Shown here: positions 39,814 to 48,311 of the stretch, in pieces | Layout: every line of letters starts with the position of its first letter | Position numbering within the stretch: the stretch's first letter is position 1 | Source of the DNA: CAUZIZ01 sp965218775 | GTDB taxonomy: Bacteria > Acidobacteriota > UBA6911 > RPQK01 > JAJDTT01 | Assembly (NCBI GenBank): GCA_965218775.1 | Contig: CBDCLS010000004.1 | Span: 1,116,001 to 1,180,000 of the forward strand | Length of the DNA: 64,000 nt | Direction: 5' to 3' | The notes under the pieces: model-generated | Told to the model about the DNA's origin: nothing | Seen by the model: the letters and a program-made list of their open reading frames with translations, nothing else | Database searches by the model: none | Translations under genes and position numbers: made by a program

Positions 39814-42795
39814 TCACTCGGTAGAGCTCAGCTCAGGCAGGAAGTTCTCCATCGCCCAGACTTCACCCTTCTGCGCTTTGTTAATAGTCCTGAAAACGAT
39901 CCGTCTCCCGTCGGGATGAACCCGCACGTCGTGCAGGAATTCCATTGGTGCCAGATTGACCTGGTCAGGTTTCCCCCCCTCAGCAGAAACTCGCCACAGC
40001 TCGGTCAGGAGCTGGGGGTCAGGGTCGCGACGACGTCTCGTGAAGAGCAGCTGGCTTCCGTCAGGCGTCCACACTAGATCGTGCGGGTAAGTTTGCGGAG
40101 GGTCGTTTAACCTGCACAGCTCACGAGTTTCTCCGCCGGCCACCGGCATGAGCTTGAGCACGGGACCTGGGTTCTCCGGTCCAGAAAAAGCCAGCCACCG
40201 GCCATCCGGCGAGATGGAGAATTTCCACCGGCCGACGCGAACGAGCTCTTTTTCTCGGCCCGTCTTGAGGTCTCGCATCATCACGGCGTCGACTCCTCCC
40301 GTAGATACCAAGTAGAAGAGGGCCTTCCCGTCGGGAGACCACTCGGGGGAGTATGACATCCTCCCCGGCTTACTCTTCACGACCAGAGTCATCTTGCCTG
40401 TTTGAGCGTCGACTTGGTAAAGACCCGAGCGGTTCTTGCCATCTTCCGCAAGGACCAGAAAGGAGCGTCCGTCCGGGGACCAGCGGCCGGACAAACCCAC
40501 CTGAACTTTGAGCCGAAGTGAGAGTGTCCGCTCCTCACCCGTCTCGACGGAGCGGATAAAGAGGGCCGCAGGCCTCGGCCCAAAGGCGCCCCGCTGCGAG
40601 AAGTAGGCCAGGTATTGGCCATCGGCCGACCAGTCAAGTGGCACGTTGAAGCCCATCCGCTGGTCAAGCTTTGTCGGCTCCGCCAGCACTTTGCCTGTTG
40701 TCGGGTCGATCATGGCGGTGTAAATATCCGAGATGCCCCCGCTGGAATGGATGTAGTAATAGGCGCCGTTGCGGGTAAAGCCCACTGGGTAGATCTCTCC
40801 GATTCCCAGCTTAACCATCTCAGGAGCACTCTGAGACTTCCCATCGGCCACCTCGATCGCCCAGGCATCCCAGGTGCCTCGGCGGTCGCTCGCAAAGAGA
40901 ATCCACCTCCCATCCGGTGACCAGCCGAGCACGTAGTCATCAGCTGGATGCTTCACCAAGGGAATTTCGCGGCTCCCGTCGCTTGCGAGTAGGAAGAGGT
41001 CCCGCTGGGGAGACTCTTCCTTGGGTGGGACGGCGTAGACGATGTAGCGCCCGTCGGGCGAAAAGTTCATCTTACCGGGGTAACGCCAATCCAGCGATTT
41101 GAGGACCCGCAGGGAACCATCCGAAACGGAGACCAGCCCGATCCGCCTAGTTCCACCCCCGGCAAATACCCCCAGAATGTCCTTGCCATCCGGAGACCAC
41201 GCGGCAGGCCTGATGGAGGTCACTTCGCTATTCCGATACAGGACCCGGGGCTGGGATTCTTCGAGCCCGACGATGCGCAGGTCAAAGTTGTCTTCGTTGC
41301 GCCAGGCGTAAGCCACCTGCTTACTGTCGGGAGAGAAGATAGAAACCCCGGCGCGCTCTGCGGATCCATCAGCCTTTTGCGTCAGACGACGCTCTTTCCC
41401 GGTGTCGAGTTCGCGGACTGCCAAGTCGCCTGTCTCCCGGTAAGACAGGTAGTGACCATCAGGGGACAGCGCACCATAGAACAATCCTCGGTAGCCCTGA
41501 AGCTGTCGGAGAACCATGCCGGTGGTAGGCTTGTCTTTCGCATACTCAGCAGACGAAGGGCCCGGCTCCTTTGCTGCGGCCGGGGTGGGGGCAGGCGCCT
41601 CGGTTGATCGGATCGCTGCCGTCGAGCCTGAGGTGAAGCCAATGGTAGCCAGCGGCAGAACCACCAAGCAGACCGTGAGCAGGATCAGTCCTTGGGCACG
41701 GCGGCTCAGCGCTCGGTGCGAGCGGCGGGAGTCCAGGATGGCCAGCAGCCGGCCCTCGATTTGTGAATGCCGCGCCATGGCTACCGCAACCTGCCAGCCC
41801 CACCTGGGTAACTGAATGGACCGAGCAATCTCCAGGAGGTGAGTGGAATAGTCTGAGGGTTTTGTCCCCGCCGCCAAGACTTGATCGTCGCAGGCCTGCT
41901 CCCGTTCGATCCGCAACTGCCGGCAGGCGAGCCAAACCAGGGGATTGAACCAATACAGGGCGCGAGCGAGCTGGGCGAGCATTTGGCTCACATAATCCAG
42001 GCGTTTGATGTGGGCCAACTCGTGTAACAAGACCACCCGGCGACACGGGTCCGACCACTCCTCACGAGCCGCCGGTAGCAGGATCACCGGCCGCCACACT
42101 CCCCAACTCATCGGAGAGATGGAGCGGTCGCTTGCCAACAGGGTGACCCGACGTCCGAGGCCCAGTTCCGCCGCCAGCTGCGCCACCAAGGCCCTCCACG
42201 ACGGCTCACGGATCCGTTTCGCTCGCCGCTTGATCCACCGAACCTGCAGCAAGCCGATCCCTCGCGAAACGAGGAGAAACAGTGCCCCAGCTCCCCAAAT
42301 CAGCAGACCCCACGTAGACCACGCGAGCCGCCCAGCAGGGGGTTGAGCAGAGGCTGGCTGTTCCCGCTTGGAATGAATCGCTCCAGTCATCGGCACCGGC
42401 AACAGAGCGGAACCTTTCGGTGTCGCCGGCGTTTGCGCGACGCTCCCGAGTTGTCCGCCAGCAGGTGAAGGCTCCGAGAGATCCGCAGCAACGAACTCCT
42501 GAGCCCTCTCTCCTTCCAACCCAGGAACTCCAAGGGGTGAAATACTCGGTAGAAGGCCTACGTTCCATCCTGGCAACAACCCGGAGAAGACGGGCAACGC
42601 CACTAGGGCCACCAGCGCTCCGGCCCAGATGGCATGACGAAAGGCGGCGGAAACACGCCGCAAGGCAACACTCATCAGGCCTGCGAGGGCCAAGATCACG
42701 ACCCCTTTGATGGAGCACTCCGCCAAAACAGCCAGCCAGTTGAGCGACTGGGAAGACGATCCTATCGGGAGGTCAAATGGGAAGATCATGGTCAA
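39814..42795 (-). CDS. BlaR1-type M56 peptidase fused to a TolB/WD40-like propeller
   Basis: Four N-terminal membrane helices and a gluzincin site VVLLHELAHIKRLDY (HELAH at 258-262) identify the M56 sensor protease that cleaves BlaI-type repressors. Instead of a penicillin-binding sensor domain, the C-terminal 600 residues are PD40/TolB-like blades (YSPEWSPDGKALFYL, FSPDGRYIVYAV and similar), a fusion common in Acidobacteria. It probably senses an extracytoplasmic ligand and inactivates the adjacent repressor. TTG 42795 overlaps the blaI stop as TTGA, with AGGAGG four bases upstream; ATG 42789 is the alternative. Confidence 0.9.
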   Translation of the reverse strand: MTMIFPFDLPIGSSSQSLNWLAVLAECSIKGVVILALAGLMSVALRRVSAAFRHAIWAGALVALVALPVFSGLLPGWNVGLLPSISPLGVPGLEGERAQEFVAADLSEPSPAGGQLGSVAQTPATPKGSALLPVPMTGAIHSKREQPASAQPPAGRLAWSTWGLLIWGAGALFLLVSRGIGLLQVRWIKRRAKRIREPSWRALVAQLAAELGLGRRVTLLASDRSISPMSWGVWRPVILLPAAREEWSDPCRRVVLLHELAHIKRLDYVSQMLAQLARALYWFNPLVWLACRQLRIEREQACDDQVLAAGTKPSDYSTHLLEIARSIQLPRWGWQVAVAMARHSQIEGRLLAILDSRRSHRALSRRAQGLILLTVCLVVLPLATIGFTSGSTAAIRSTEAPAPTPAAAKEPGPSSAEYAKDKPTTGMVLRQLQGYRGLFYGALSPDGHYLSYRETGDLAVRELDTGKERRLTQKADGSAERAGVSIFSPDSKQVAYAWRNEDNFDLRIVGLEESQPRVLYRNSEVTSIRPAAWSPDGKDILGVFAGGGTRRIGLVSVSDGSLRVLKSLDWRYPGKMNFSPDGRYIVYAVPPKEESPQRDLFLLASDGSREIPLVKHPADDYVLGWSPDGRWILFASDRRGTWDAWAIEVADGKSQSAPEMVKLGIGEIYPVGFTRNGAYYYIHSSGGISDIYTAMIDPTTGKVLAEPTKLDQRMGFNVPLDWSADGQYLAYFSQRGAFGPRPAALFIRSVETGEERTLSLRLKVQVGLSGRWSPDGRSFLVLAEDGKNRSGLYQVDAQTGKMTLVVKSKPGRMSYSPEWSPDGKALFYLVSTGGVDAVMMRDLKTGREKELVRVGRWKFSISPDGRWLAFSGPENPGPVLKLMPVAGGETRELCRLNDPPQTYPHDLVWTPDGSQLLFTRRRRDPDPQLLTELWRVSAEGGKPDQVNLAPMEFLHDVRVHPDGRRIVFRTINKAQKGEVWAMENFLPELSSTE

Positions 42796-43181
42796 CGGCC
42801 CTCCTTTTTCGCCTGGTCGATGAGCCTCGACATCCGCTCCAGATCCTCCTGCGAGAGGCTCAGGGGCGACCGGTCGAGTAAGGCATTGACGACCTGTGCG
42901 GCCGAGCCGTCAAAGAAGTTTTGCACCACCTGATCCAGAACCGCCTGGCGAGCCTTTTCGCGGCTGATCTTAGGCTTGTAGACGTACCGGGGCCCCCGGT
43001 AGCGGTGCTTCACATGTCCTTTCTCTCCCAGGACACTCAAGAGTGCTCGAACCGTGGAATAGCTGGGTGGACTGGGCAGGTTGGCGCTAATCTCGCGGGC
43101 GGTGGCCTCGCCCAGCCGGTAGATGACGTCCATGATCTGGCGTTCGCGTCGACTCAGATTCAGGTTCCATGATTTGGCCAT
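42792..43181 (-). CDS. BlaI/MecI-type transcriptional repressor
   Basis: Winged-helix N-terminal domain (RRERQIMDVIYRLGEATARE, then SYSTVRALLSVLGEKGHVKH) and a C-terminal dimerisation region (VQNFFDGSAAQVVNALLD) where the M56 protease usually cuts. 129 residues from ATG 43181, with GGAGG upstream. It likely represses its own promoter, which carries a dyad over the -10, and is relieved by the BlaR1-type partner to which it is translationally coupled. Confidence 0.9.
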   Translation of the reverse strand: MAKSWNLNLSRRERQIMDVIYRLGEATAREISANLPSPPSYSTVRALLSVLGEKGHVKHRYRGPRYVYKPKISREKARQAVLDQVVQNFFDGSAAQVVNALLDRSPLSLSQEDLERMSRLIDQAKKEGR

Positions 43182-43231
43182 AGTTGATCTTCCTCCGTCG
43201 GCAGTGGCTGCTCTCCTGCTACAAAACACAC

Positions 43232-43269
43232 AGTATGCTATAAATACGGCAGTACTTCGGTCAAGTCAA
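43232..43269 (-). promoter_or_regulatory. blaI-blaR1 promoter and putative BlaI operator
   Basis: Minus strand: TTGACT (43264-43269), 17-bp spacer, TATTTA (43241-43246). An imperfect dyad, AGTACTGC ... GCATACT (43232-43256), overlaps the -10, where BlaI-type repressors with TACA/TGTA-like boxes usually bind. Confidence 0.6.
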
Positions 43270-43405
43270 CCCCTAATTCCTGATTTGGGACTGGAAATCT
43301 CCCTCTCTCCTCCTGTGGACAACCTACCCTTGACGCGTCAGCCCTTTAACGTAGAATAAAGGATGTTATTCTGCATTATTAAGGACACCAAGGGATTCCT
43401 CATCC

Positions 43406-43594
43406 ATGGCCTCAAATCTCGTTCCGGCTTCTAAGTCTGGTCTGGCCAAGGCGGCCCGCTTTGCCTACCAGGAGTTTTTCTATGGTGAGATCCGAAATCC
43501 TCACACGCGTGTGGCTTACCATCGCCTAACTGTTGCCGGGGCGCTGCCAGGCGCGTGCCTGGCAGCGTGCTACTGGGTATTCGGGTGGGAATAA
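43406..43594 (+). pseudogene. Tyrosine recombinase (integrase), N-terminal stub
   Basis: The first 40 residues, AARFAYQEFFYGEIRNPHTR followed by VAYHR, match the SAM-like arm-binding domain of integrases. The frame then passes into an 11-bp perfect hairpin (43542-43567) and stops. The catalytic domain is absent. It marks an old integration or deletion beside the candidate RNA gene. Confidence 0.65.
43542..43567. repeat. Perfect 11-bp hairpin in the integrase stub
   Basis: CGCTGCCAGGC at 43542 pairs fully with GCCTGGCAGCG at 43557-43567 around loop GCGT. It sits where integrase similarity ends and 26 bp from the A-tract of the downstream minus-strand terminator. Confidence 0.75.
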
Positions 43595-43624
43595 AAAAAG
43601 CCCCGAAGACTCAGTCTCCGGGGC
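43593..43624 (-). terminator. Strong rho-independent terminator (minus strand)
   Basis: Hairpin GCCCCGGAGAC-TGA-GTCTTCGGGGC (43600-43624, 10 of 11 pairs) followed on the minus strand by seven T residues (43593-43599). It serves a transcript coming from higher coordinates; the nearest gene on that strand stops 390 bp away at 44014. Confidence 0.88.
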
Positions 43625-43890
43625 ATGAGAAGCCTACATGGGTGGCTTATCTATCCCGGAGGACGGCATACTGCGGACATATCCCACTGGTGTTGAGCCA
43701 ATGACCCAGCGTACCGCAGACTGGTCCCTGTAGGTCCAGTTGTGCGTTCATGTAACCTACTGAGTTGTTTCCGCATTTGCTGCCTTACCACCTTTCTCCA
43801 AATTTGGATCCAAGAAGTCCGAGCTGTGCCCATCTATGAGGATGGACTCTTGGGGCTTGGATCGCCTGCCAAACCGAAGCCTTAAGCGAG
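43600..43890 (-). ncRNA. Candidate structured RNA ending at the terminator
   Basis: The roughly 290 bp upstream of the terminator contain no convincing reading frame but several long-range pairings on the minus strand: GATCCAAG/CTTGGATC with internal AGTCC/GGACT and CCATC/GATGG; ACTGG/CCAGT; CTGCGG/CCGCAG enclosing CTGG/CCAG; and AAGCC/GGCTT just before the terminator. I could not match it to tmRNA, RNase P, SRP, 6S, T-box or common riboswitch motifs. It could be an independent small RNA or the structured 3' tail of the ADH transcript. Confidence 0.45.
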
Positions 43891-44013
43891 CTCAGGTCTC
43901 AGCAGGAAGGAGACATTTTGCAGAGAAAAGTTTCAGTGTCGAGCTTTCTTTTCGAATTTCTCCGAGTGGAGTCGCTTCGCAGGGGAGAATTGTGACGCCA
44001 TGAGGACTTTGGG

Positions 44014-45057
44014 TTACGACTCGACCCGCAGAACAATCTTTCCGAACTGGCTCTGGTTCTCGAGATGTTTCAGTGCATCCCCGGCTTGACTCAAAGGAAA
44101 GACTCTATCGATCACCGGTCTGAGCTTCCCCCTGGAGAGCAGGTCAATGATCTCTCGATATTCCTGGCGACTGCTCATGCTCGAGCCTAGAATCTCAATC
44201 TGTTTCCAGAAAATAAGTCTTAGTTCCGTCTGGGGATTGGCACCCGTGGTAGCGCCGCAGGTCACGATTCTGCCTCCCTTACGAACCATTTTGAGACTCT
44301 GGAGCCAGGTAGCCGAACCAGAGCCTTCCACCACAACGTCGACACCCCGTTTCCCAGTGAACTTGTACACCTCCTTGGCCACGTCGGCGGTGGTGTAATT
44401 GAGGCAGTGATCGGCACCGAGTTTCCTGGCTTGTTCAAGCTTGGTCTCACTGGAAGAGCTGACGAAGGTGCGAGCACCCGACAGGACTGCGATTTGTAGG
44501 GCCGCCGAGGCTACGCCGCCCCCAATTCCGTGAATGAAGACGTCTTCCCCAGCCCGCAGCCGGGCACGGGTCTTCAGCATTCTCCAGGCGGTTTGGGTTA
44601 CCAGGGAAAAGGCGGCAGCTTCTTCGAAAGAGACGCCGCTGGGAATCTTCTCAAAGTTGGCCTCTGGAGCCTGAAAGTACTGTGCGAAGGTCCCTCCAGT
44701 ATGCTCGCCCATCAGGCCAAATCTTATGCAGAGGCTGTGCTCGCCCTGAACACAGAACTCGCACCGGCCACAAGAGAGACCCGGATTCAGCATCACCTGG
44801 TCTCCAGGCTCCAGACGGCTGACACCTTGGCCCACTTCCTCGACGATTCCTGCCCCATCCGAGCCCATCACGTGCGGCATCTTCAGGTGCACTCCTGGAA
44901 TGCCTTCCAGAACAAAGAGGTCGAGACGGTTCAGGGCCACGGCTCTGGCTCGAACCAGGACCTGGCCTGGGTCGACCTGGGGACGATCGATTTCCTGGAA
45001 GTGAAGCTCATCCAGGGTCCCATGCCGGTGGATGACGGCGGCGTACATTTTTCCCAT
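44014..45057 (-). CDS. Zinc-dependent alcohol dehydrogenase / quinone-reductase-like MDR protein
   Basis: Medium-chain dehydrogenase/reductase fold. The structural zinc ligands are visible in CGRCEFCVQGEHSLC; the Rossmann motif is FIHGIGGGVAS. The catalytic-zinc region is less typical (NRLDLFVLEG rather than C-H-D), so it may be a zinc-poor quinone oxidoreductase-like member. It is the last gene of a minus-strand run after etfA (8-bp gap), suggesting its product or substrate lies in the same acyl-CoA or alcohol pathway. Exact substrate unknown. Confidence 0.87.
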   Translation of the reverse strand: MGKMYAAVIHRHGTLDELHFQEIDRPQVDPGQVLVRARAVALNRLDLFVLEGIPGVHLKMPHVMGSDGAGIVEEVGQGVSRLEPGDQVMLNPGLSCGRCEFCVQGEHSLCIRFGLMGEHTGGTFAQYFQAPEANFEKIPSGVSFEEAAAFSLVTQTAWRMLKTRARLRAGEDVFIHGIGGGVASAALQIAVLSGARTFVSSSSETKLEQARKLGADHCLNYTTADVAKEVYKFTGKRGVDVVVEGSGSATWLQSLKMVRKGGRIVTCGATTGANPQTELRLIFWKQIEILGSSMSSRQEYREIIDLLSRGKLRPVIDRVFPLSQAGDALKHLENQSQFGKIVLRVES

Positions 45058-45064
45058 TGTCGAC

Positions 45065-46051
45065 TCAGAGTCCCTTTACTTCCTTGATTCTTTGAGTCAG
45101 TGCGGGCACGACTTCGAGGAGATCGGCGACGATCCCGTAGGTAGCGATATTGAAGATGGGAGCATTGGGGTCGTTGTTGATGGCCACGATACAGCCTGAG
45201 TTTCTCATCCCAACGACGTGCTGGATCGCTCCCGAGATACCGCAGGCTAGATAGAGCCGGGGGGAAACGGTCTGTCCCGAACTACCTATCTGCCGGGACC
45301 GTTCCAGCCACTCGCTGTCAACTGCCGCACGGCTGGCCCCGATCTCAGCGTTCAGGACCTCTGCCAGCTCCTGGATGACCCTCAGGTTTGCGGCCTCTTT
45401 GATGCCCCTGCCGACGGCCACGATGATGTCGGCCTTCCCCAGGTCCACACGCTCTTTCGCAGACGCAACCACCTCGAGTGACTTCCGGGTCACCTCGACC
45501 TGCGAGAGGTCGACCGCCCGCTCCACGACCGAGCAACTACCTTGGAGGATATCGTCGGAGCTGACCGCCCCCGACTGCAAAGTCACCAGCCAGGGTGGAG
45601 CCGAATGGATCCGTACATCGGCGTTGATCTTGTTTCGGAACATCTGTCGAGAGAACAGGAGATCGTCACCGAGTTGCTTGTAGCCAATGCAGTCCGTGAC
45701 CAGACCTGATTTCAAGCTGGCGGCAAGCCTGGGAGCCAGATCGATGTTCTGATAGGTGTGTGCCATCAGGAACAGATCGGGCCGATCTTCCGCCAGAATC
45801 TGCCGCAAGGTCTCAGAGTAGATGTCGGGGTTGTAATCAGCGAGCTGTCCGTGTTGAACCGCGAGAACCGAATCGGCCTTCCTGCCGATGACCTGCTGCG
45901 CCAGGGTTGCGGCATCTCGTCCCAGGATCAGCGGATGAAGAGAGCATCCCATGTCCTGGGCCAGCTGCTGGCCGAAGGTTAGCGTTTCCCAGGAGGTGGA
46001 GGCGATCTTTCCGTCACTGTGATCGAGCAGGGCGTAGATGCTGTCCGTCAT
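45065..46051 (-). CDS. etfA: Electron transfer flavoprotein alpha subunit
   Basis: C-terminal FAD-binding domain with YLACGISGAIQHVVGM, IVAINNDPNAPIF and YGIVADLLEVVP, diagnostic of EtfA. The N-terminal domain (HTYQNIDLAPRLAASLKSGL) pairs with EtfB. It accepts electrons from acyl-CoA dehydrogenases and passes them to ETF:quinone oxidoreductase. 328 residues is standard. It follows etfB by 21 bp. The acyl-CoA dehydrogenase at 19-20 kb is a likely donor. Confidence 0.95.
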   Translation of the reverse strand: MTDSIYALLDHSDGKIASTSWETLTFGQQLAQDMGCSLHPLILGRDAATLAQQVIGRKADSVLAVQHGQLADYNPDIYSETLRQILAEDRPDLFLMAHTYQNIDLAPRLAASLKSGLVTDCIGYKQLGDDLLFSRQMFRNKINADVRIHSAPPWLVTLQSGAVSSDDILQGSCSVVERAVDLSQVEVTRKSLEVVASAKERVDLGKADIIVAVGRGIKEAANLRVIQELAEVLNAEIGASRAAVDSEWLERSRQIGSSGQTVSPRLYLACGISGAIQHVVGMRNSGCIVAINNDPNAPIFNIATYGIVADLLEVVPALTQRIKEVKGL

Positions 46052-46072
46052 CGTTTCACAAATGCGCCAGGT

Positions 46073-46855
46073 TCAAAGTACCTTTGCCTCTTTCCTCAGC
46101 TTCTCCACTAGTGTCTCTGCCAGAGTATCGGCGTTGCCCTCGAGCATCTCCGCCTTGGTGTGAGTCTCGGGTACGTAGAGATCAACTATTTCCAAGTGCG
46201 GCATCGAGGCGAAGTCCAGGTCCAACTCACTCGGCTGAACATTTCGAATCTCCTTCTTTCTGGCTTGCATGATTCCACGGAGTGGAGGGAAACGAACCTG
46301 AGAAATCCCGGCCTGGATAGTGAGCACGGCAGGCAGGGGCATCTCTACCCACTGGAAGAAGCCGCTCTCCATCTCCCGAAGCGCCCGTACCCTTCCCTGG
46401 CTGGGATCGACGTTAATCTGCATGACGATGGTGGCATAAGGTATCCCCAACAATTCGGCCAGGATCACGCCGGTTTGACCGTAACCGTAGTCATCCGACT
46501 GAGTTCCTGCGAGGATCAATTCGAACTCCTCGGGACCGAGTACGTCGGCCAAAGCTGCCGCCACGGTGTAGGGGTTGGTAAGCTCGCTGGACTCATCGAC
46601 GACCCTGATCCCCCGGTCTGCCCCCATGGCCAAAGCCTTGCGCATCGACTTCTCGGAGCGAGTCGGTCCCGCGGTCACGACGACCACTTCACCTCCGTGC
46701 TGCTCTTTCAGCTTCAGGGCTTCTTCGAGGGCGTACTCATCGCACTCGCTGATGTCGTAGGTGAGATCGGAGTCTTGAATCCAGGGCCTGTCTTCCCGTA
46801 GTTGGTAGCGACTGTCGCGTCCGGGAACTGCCTTGAGACAGGTCGCGAGCTTCAT
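46073..46855 (-). CDS. etfB: Electron transfer flavoprotein beta subunit
   Basis: EtfB pattern: ECDEYALEEALKL, VVTAGPTRSEKSMRKALAMGADRGI, ILAGTQSDDYGYGQTGVILAELL and LPAVLTIQ. It binds AMP and the EtfA domain. 260 residues is standard for a non-bifurcating or bifurcating EtfB; I cannot assign the subtype. ATGA overlap with the preceding zinc-ribbon gene shows coupling. Confidence 0.95.
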   Translation of the reverse strand: MKLATCLKAVPGRDSRYQLREDRPWIQDSDLTYDISECDEYALEEALKLKEQHGGEVVVVTAGPTRSEKSMRKALAMGADRGIRVVDESSELTNPYTVAAALADVLGPEEFELILAGTQSDDYGYGQTGVILAELLGIPYATIVMQINVDPSQGRVRALREMESGFFQWVEMPLPAVLTIQAGISQVRFPPLRGIMQARKKEIRNVQPSELDLDFASMPHLEIVDLYVPETHTKAEMLEGNADTLAETLVEKLRKEAKVL

Positions 46856-47295
46856 TTCTTGAACAGTCGCTCGAAGGCCTCCCGTGGGTCCGTGGAGGAG
46901 GCCGGCTCGCTGCCAGTACTCTGGGAGCTGACGACTTTCTCTACTGCTGTTCTGGTTTCAAAGAAATCGCACATATTTCCCATGTCTTTCTTGGCAACGC
47001 GCTCCGAGACCGGCTCCGTGCACTCGAAACGATCAGTGGGGTCGAAATGGACACAGTTCTTGCAGGTATGGAGGTCTGCCTCACACTTGAGACACTTGCT
47101 GGTATAGGTGATTTTGGAAAAGGAGGCGGGGAGGGAGGCGCCACACATCGCGCACCGAACCACTTTATGAAATCCGGTCATTCTGGGAGATCGGGGACCT
47201 TCTCGGGAGGATGGAGAGCGTGGTCGTCGCTCTCTCGGGCGCCGCTCAGATCGCTCTGACCCGTCGCCATAGCCTGGCTGCCGATACTTCTTCAT
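46852..47295 (-). CDS. Small Cys-rich zinc-ribbon-like protein
   Basis: 147 residues. A basic, Arg/Ser-rich N-terminus (RSERRPRERRPRSPSSREG) leads to two CxxC pairs (CAMC; CLKC) and a further CKNCVHFDPTDRFECTEPV with MCDFFE. The eight regularly placed Cys suggest one or two metal sites. It overlaps etfB by four bases. Function unknown; RNA/DNA binding or a metallochaperone role for the ETF operon are both conjecture. Confidence 0.75.
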   Translation of the reverse strand: MKKYRQPGYGDGSERSERRPRERRPRSPSSREGPRSPRMTGFHKVVRCAMCGASLPASFSKITYTSKCLKCEADLHTCKNCVHFDPTDRFECTEPVSERVAKKDMGNMCDFFETRTAVEKVVSSQSTGSEPASSTDPREAFERLFKK

Positions 47296-47507
47296 GGGTA
47301 AATACCTCGGTTGAGAGTCTTCAATCCACTTGACGGAGCCGCCCTAAGGGACTTAGAGGTATCTCCTGAGGGCTGCATCCAAACGATGCACTCCGGCGCC
47401 AATGATCTTCCCTTGTACCCGCTTTGTTTTAGTAAGTCTGTCTACACTCGCCGCCCCAGCTGCGGGGTGTAGGACTTAGATGTCCAAGTGAACCAAATCG
47501 TTCAAAA

Positions 47508-48020
47508 TCAGAGCCCGGCGCAAGTGCTTTTAACGCCGCCAATCTCCAAGGCATCTGATCCGAAATCGATACGACGGATAATACCCTGTTTGTCGACCAC
47601 GAGTGTCGTTCTCTTCGAGATGCCCCGTTCCGGATCGTATACTCCATAGGCCTGACTGACCGTCCGGTGGGGGAAGTCACTCAGAAGAGGGAATTCCACT
47701 CCGAGCTTCTCGCGATATGCCTTGAGCGAAAATCTAGTATCGACGCTGATTCCGAATACTTGCGTGTCCTTGTCTTCGAAGTAGGCGATATCAGACTGAT
47801 ATCGCTGGAGTTCTCTCGTTCAGCCTCCGGTAAACGCCAGCACGAAGAAAGCAAGAACAACATTCTTCTTGCCTCCGAAGTCACTCAGACGTACCTTGTT
47901 TCCATCGTGGTCGGATAGTTCGAAGTCAGGCGCCACATCACCCACATTGAGGTTGCTGGACTGGGCTTGAGTAAAGCCGATCGTGAAACAACAAACGACG
48001 AGAACTCTGAGCAGCTTCAT
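47508..48020 (-). CDS. Exported peroxiredoxin-like protein with in-frame UGA at the active site (probable selenoprotein)
   Basis: From ATG 48020 a signal peptide (to about residue 20) leads to VGDVAPDFELSDHDGNKVRL, a thioredoxin-fold peroxiredoxin start. The frame then reads AFTGG, TGA (47820-47822), TRELQRYQSDIAYFE and on, unbroken, through FGISVDTRFSLKAYREKL to a normal end at 47508, 170 codons in all. The TGA replaces the peroxidatic Cys of the TxxC motif, so selenocysteine is the simplest reading. A SECIS-like hairpin follows at the right distance. A Cys near the C-terminus could resolve the oxidised form. A nonsense mutation remains possible until selenium genes are found. Confidence 0.8.
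47785..47805 (-). promoter_or_regulatory. SECIS-like hairpin after the in-frame UGA
   Basis: Minus strand GCGATATC-AGTCT-GATATCGC: a perfect 8-bp stem with a five-base loop containing GU, beginning 14 bases after the TGA, with the loop 22 bases after it. Bacterial SECIS elements sit 16-37 bases downstream and present a G-U in a small apical loop to SelB. Confidence 0.7.
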
Positions 48021-48041
48021 ACTCTTGATTCTAGGACGTTG

Positions 48042-48311
48042 ATGCCTGGGAAGCAAATCAATTTCTATACACGACCCGGCTGCCACTTGTGCAAGGATGC
48101 CCTCAAAGTATTGCAAGATCTCCAACGGGAATTCAAGTTCAGTCTCACAATTGTGGACATCAATGATTCAGAGGATCTGGTTGCCCGCTACGGCAACGAC
48201 ATCCCGGTGGCGGAGCTGGATGGCCGGAGGATCTTCAAGCACCGAACGGAGCGAAGAGTTCTGCACCGCCTGCTGAGTCGGCTTCTGGCGCAAGGGTTCG
48301 TGCAAGAATAA
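48042..48311 (+). CDS. Glutaredoxin-like (DUF836-type) thiol protein
   Basis: 89 residues with NFYTRPGCHLCKDAL, a CxxC thioredoxin-fold active site, then VPVAELDGRRIF with the cis-Pro loop. Start ATG 48042 is preceded by AGGA. It is divergent from the selenoperoxiredoxin, with only 21 bp between the two start codons, so the promoters must overlap coding sequence. A role as reductant of the peroxiredoxin is plausible, except that the partner carries a signal peptide and this one does not. Its last codons and stop lie inside the R5 element. Confidence 0.82.
   Translation: MPGKQINFYTRPGCHLCKDALKVLQDLQREFKFSLTIVDINDSEDLVARYGNDIPVAELDGRRIFKHRTERRVLHRLLSRLLAQGFVQE

Noticed and set aside
43600..43890. 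tmRNA, RNase P RNA, SRP RNA, T-box or cobalamin riboswitch
   Set aside because: None of the hallmark motifs (tag peptide frame, GGAAAGTCC-type core, GGAAGCAGCC-type loop, GGTGGTACCGCG-type antiterminator, B12-box) could be found.
47508..47822. Frameshift rather than in-frame UGA in the peroxiredoxin
   Set aside because: Frames before and after the TGA are identical and distances are multiples of three; no indel is needed.
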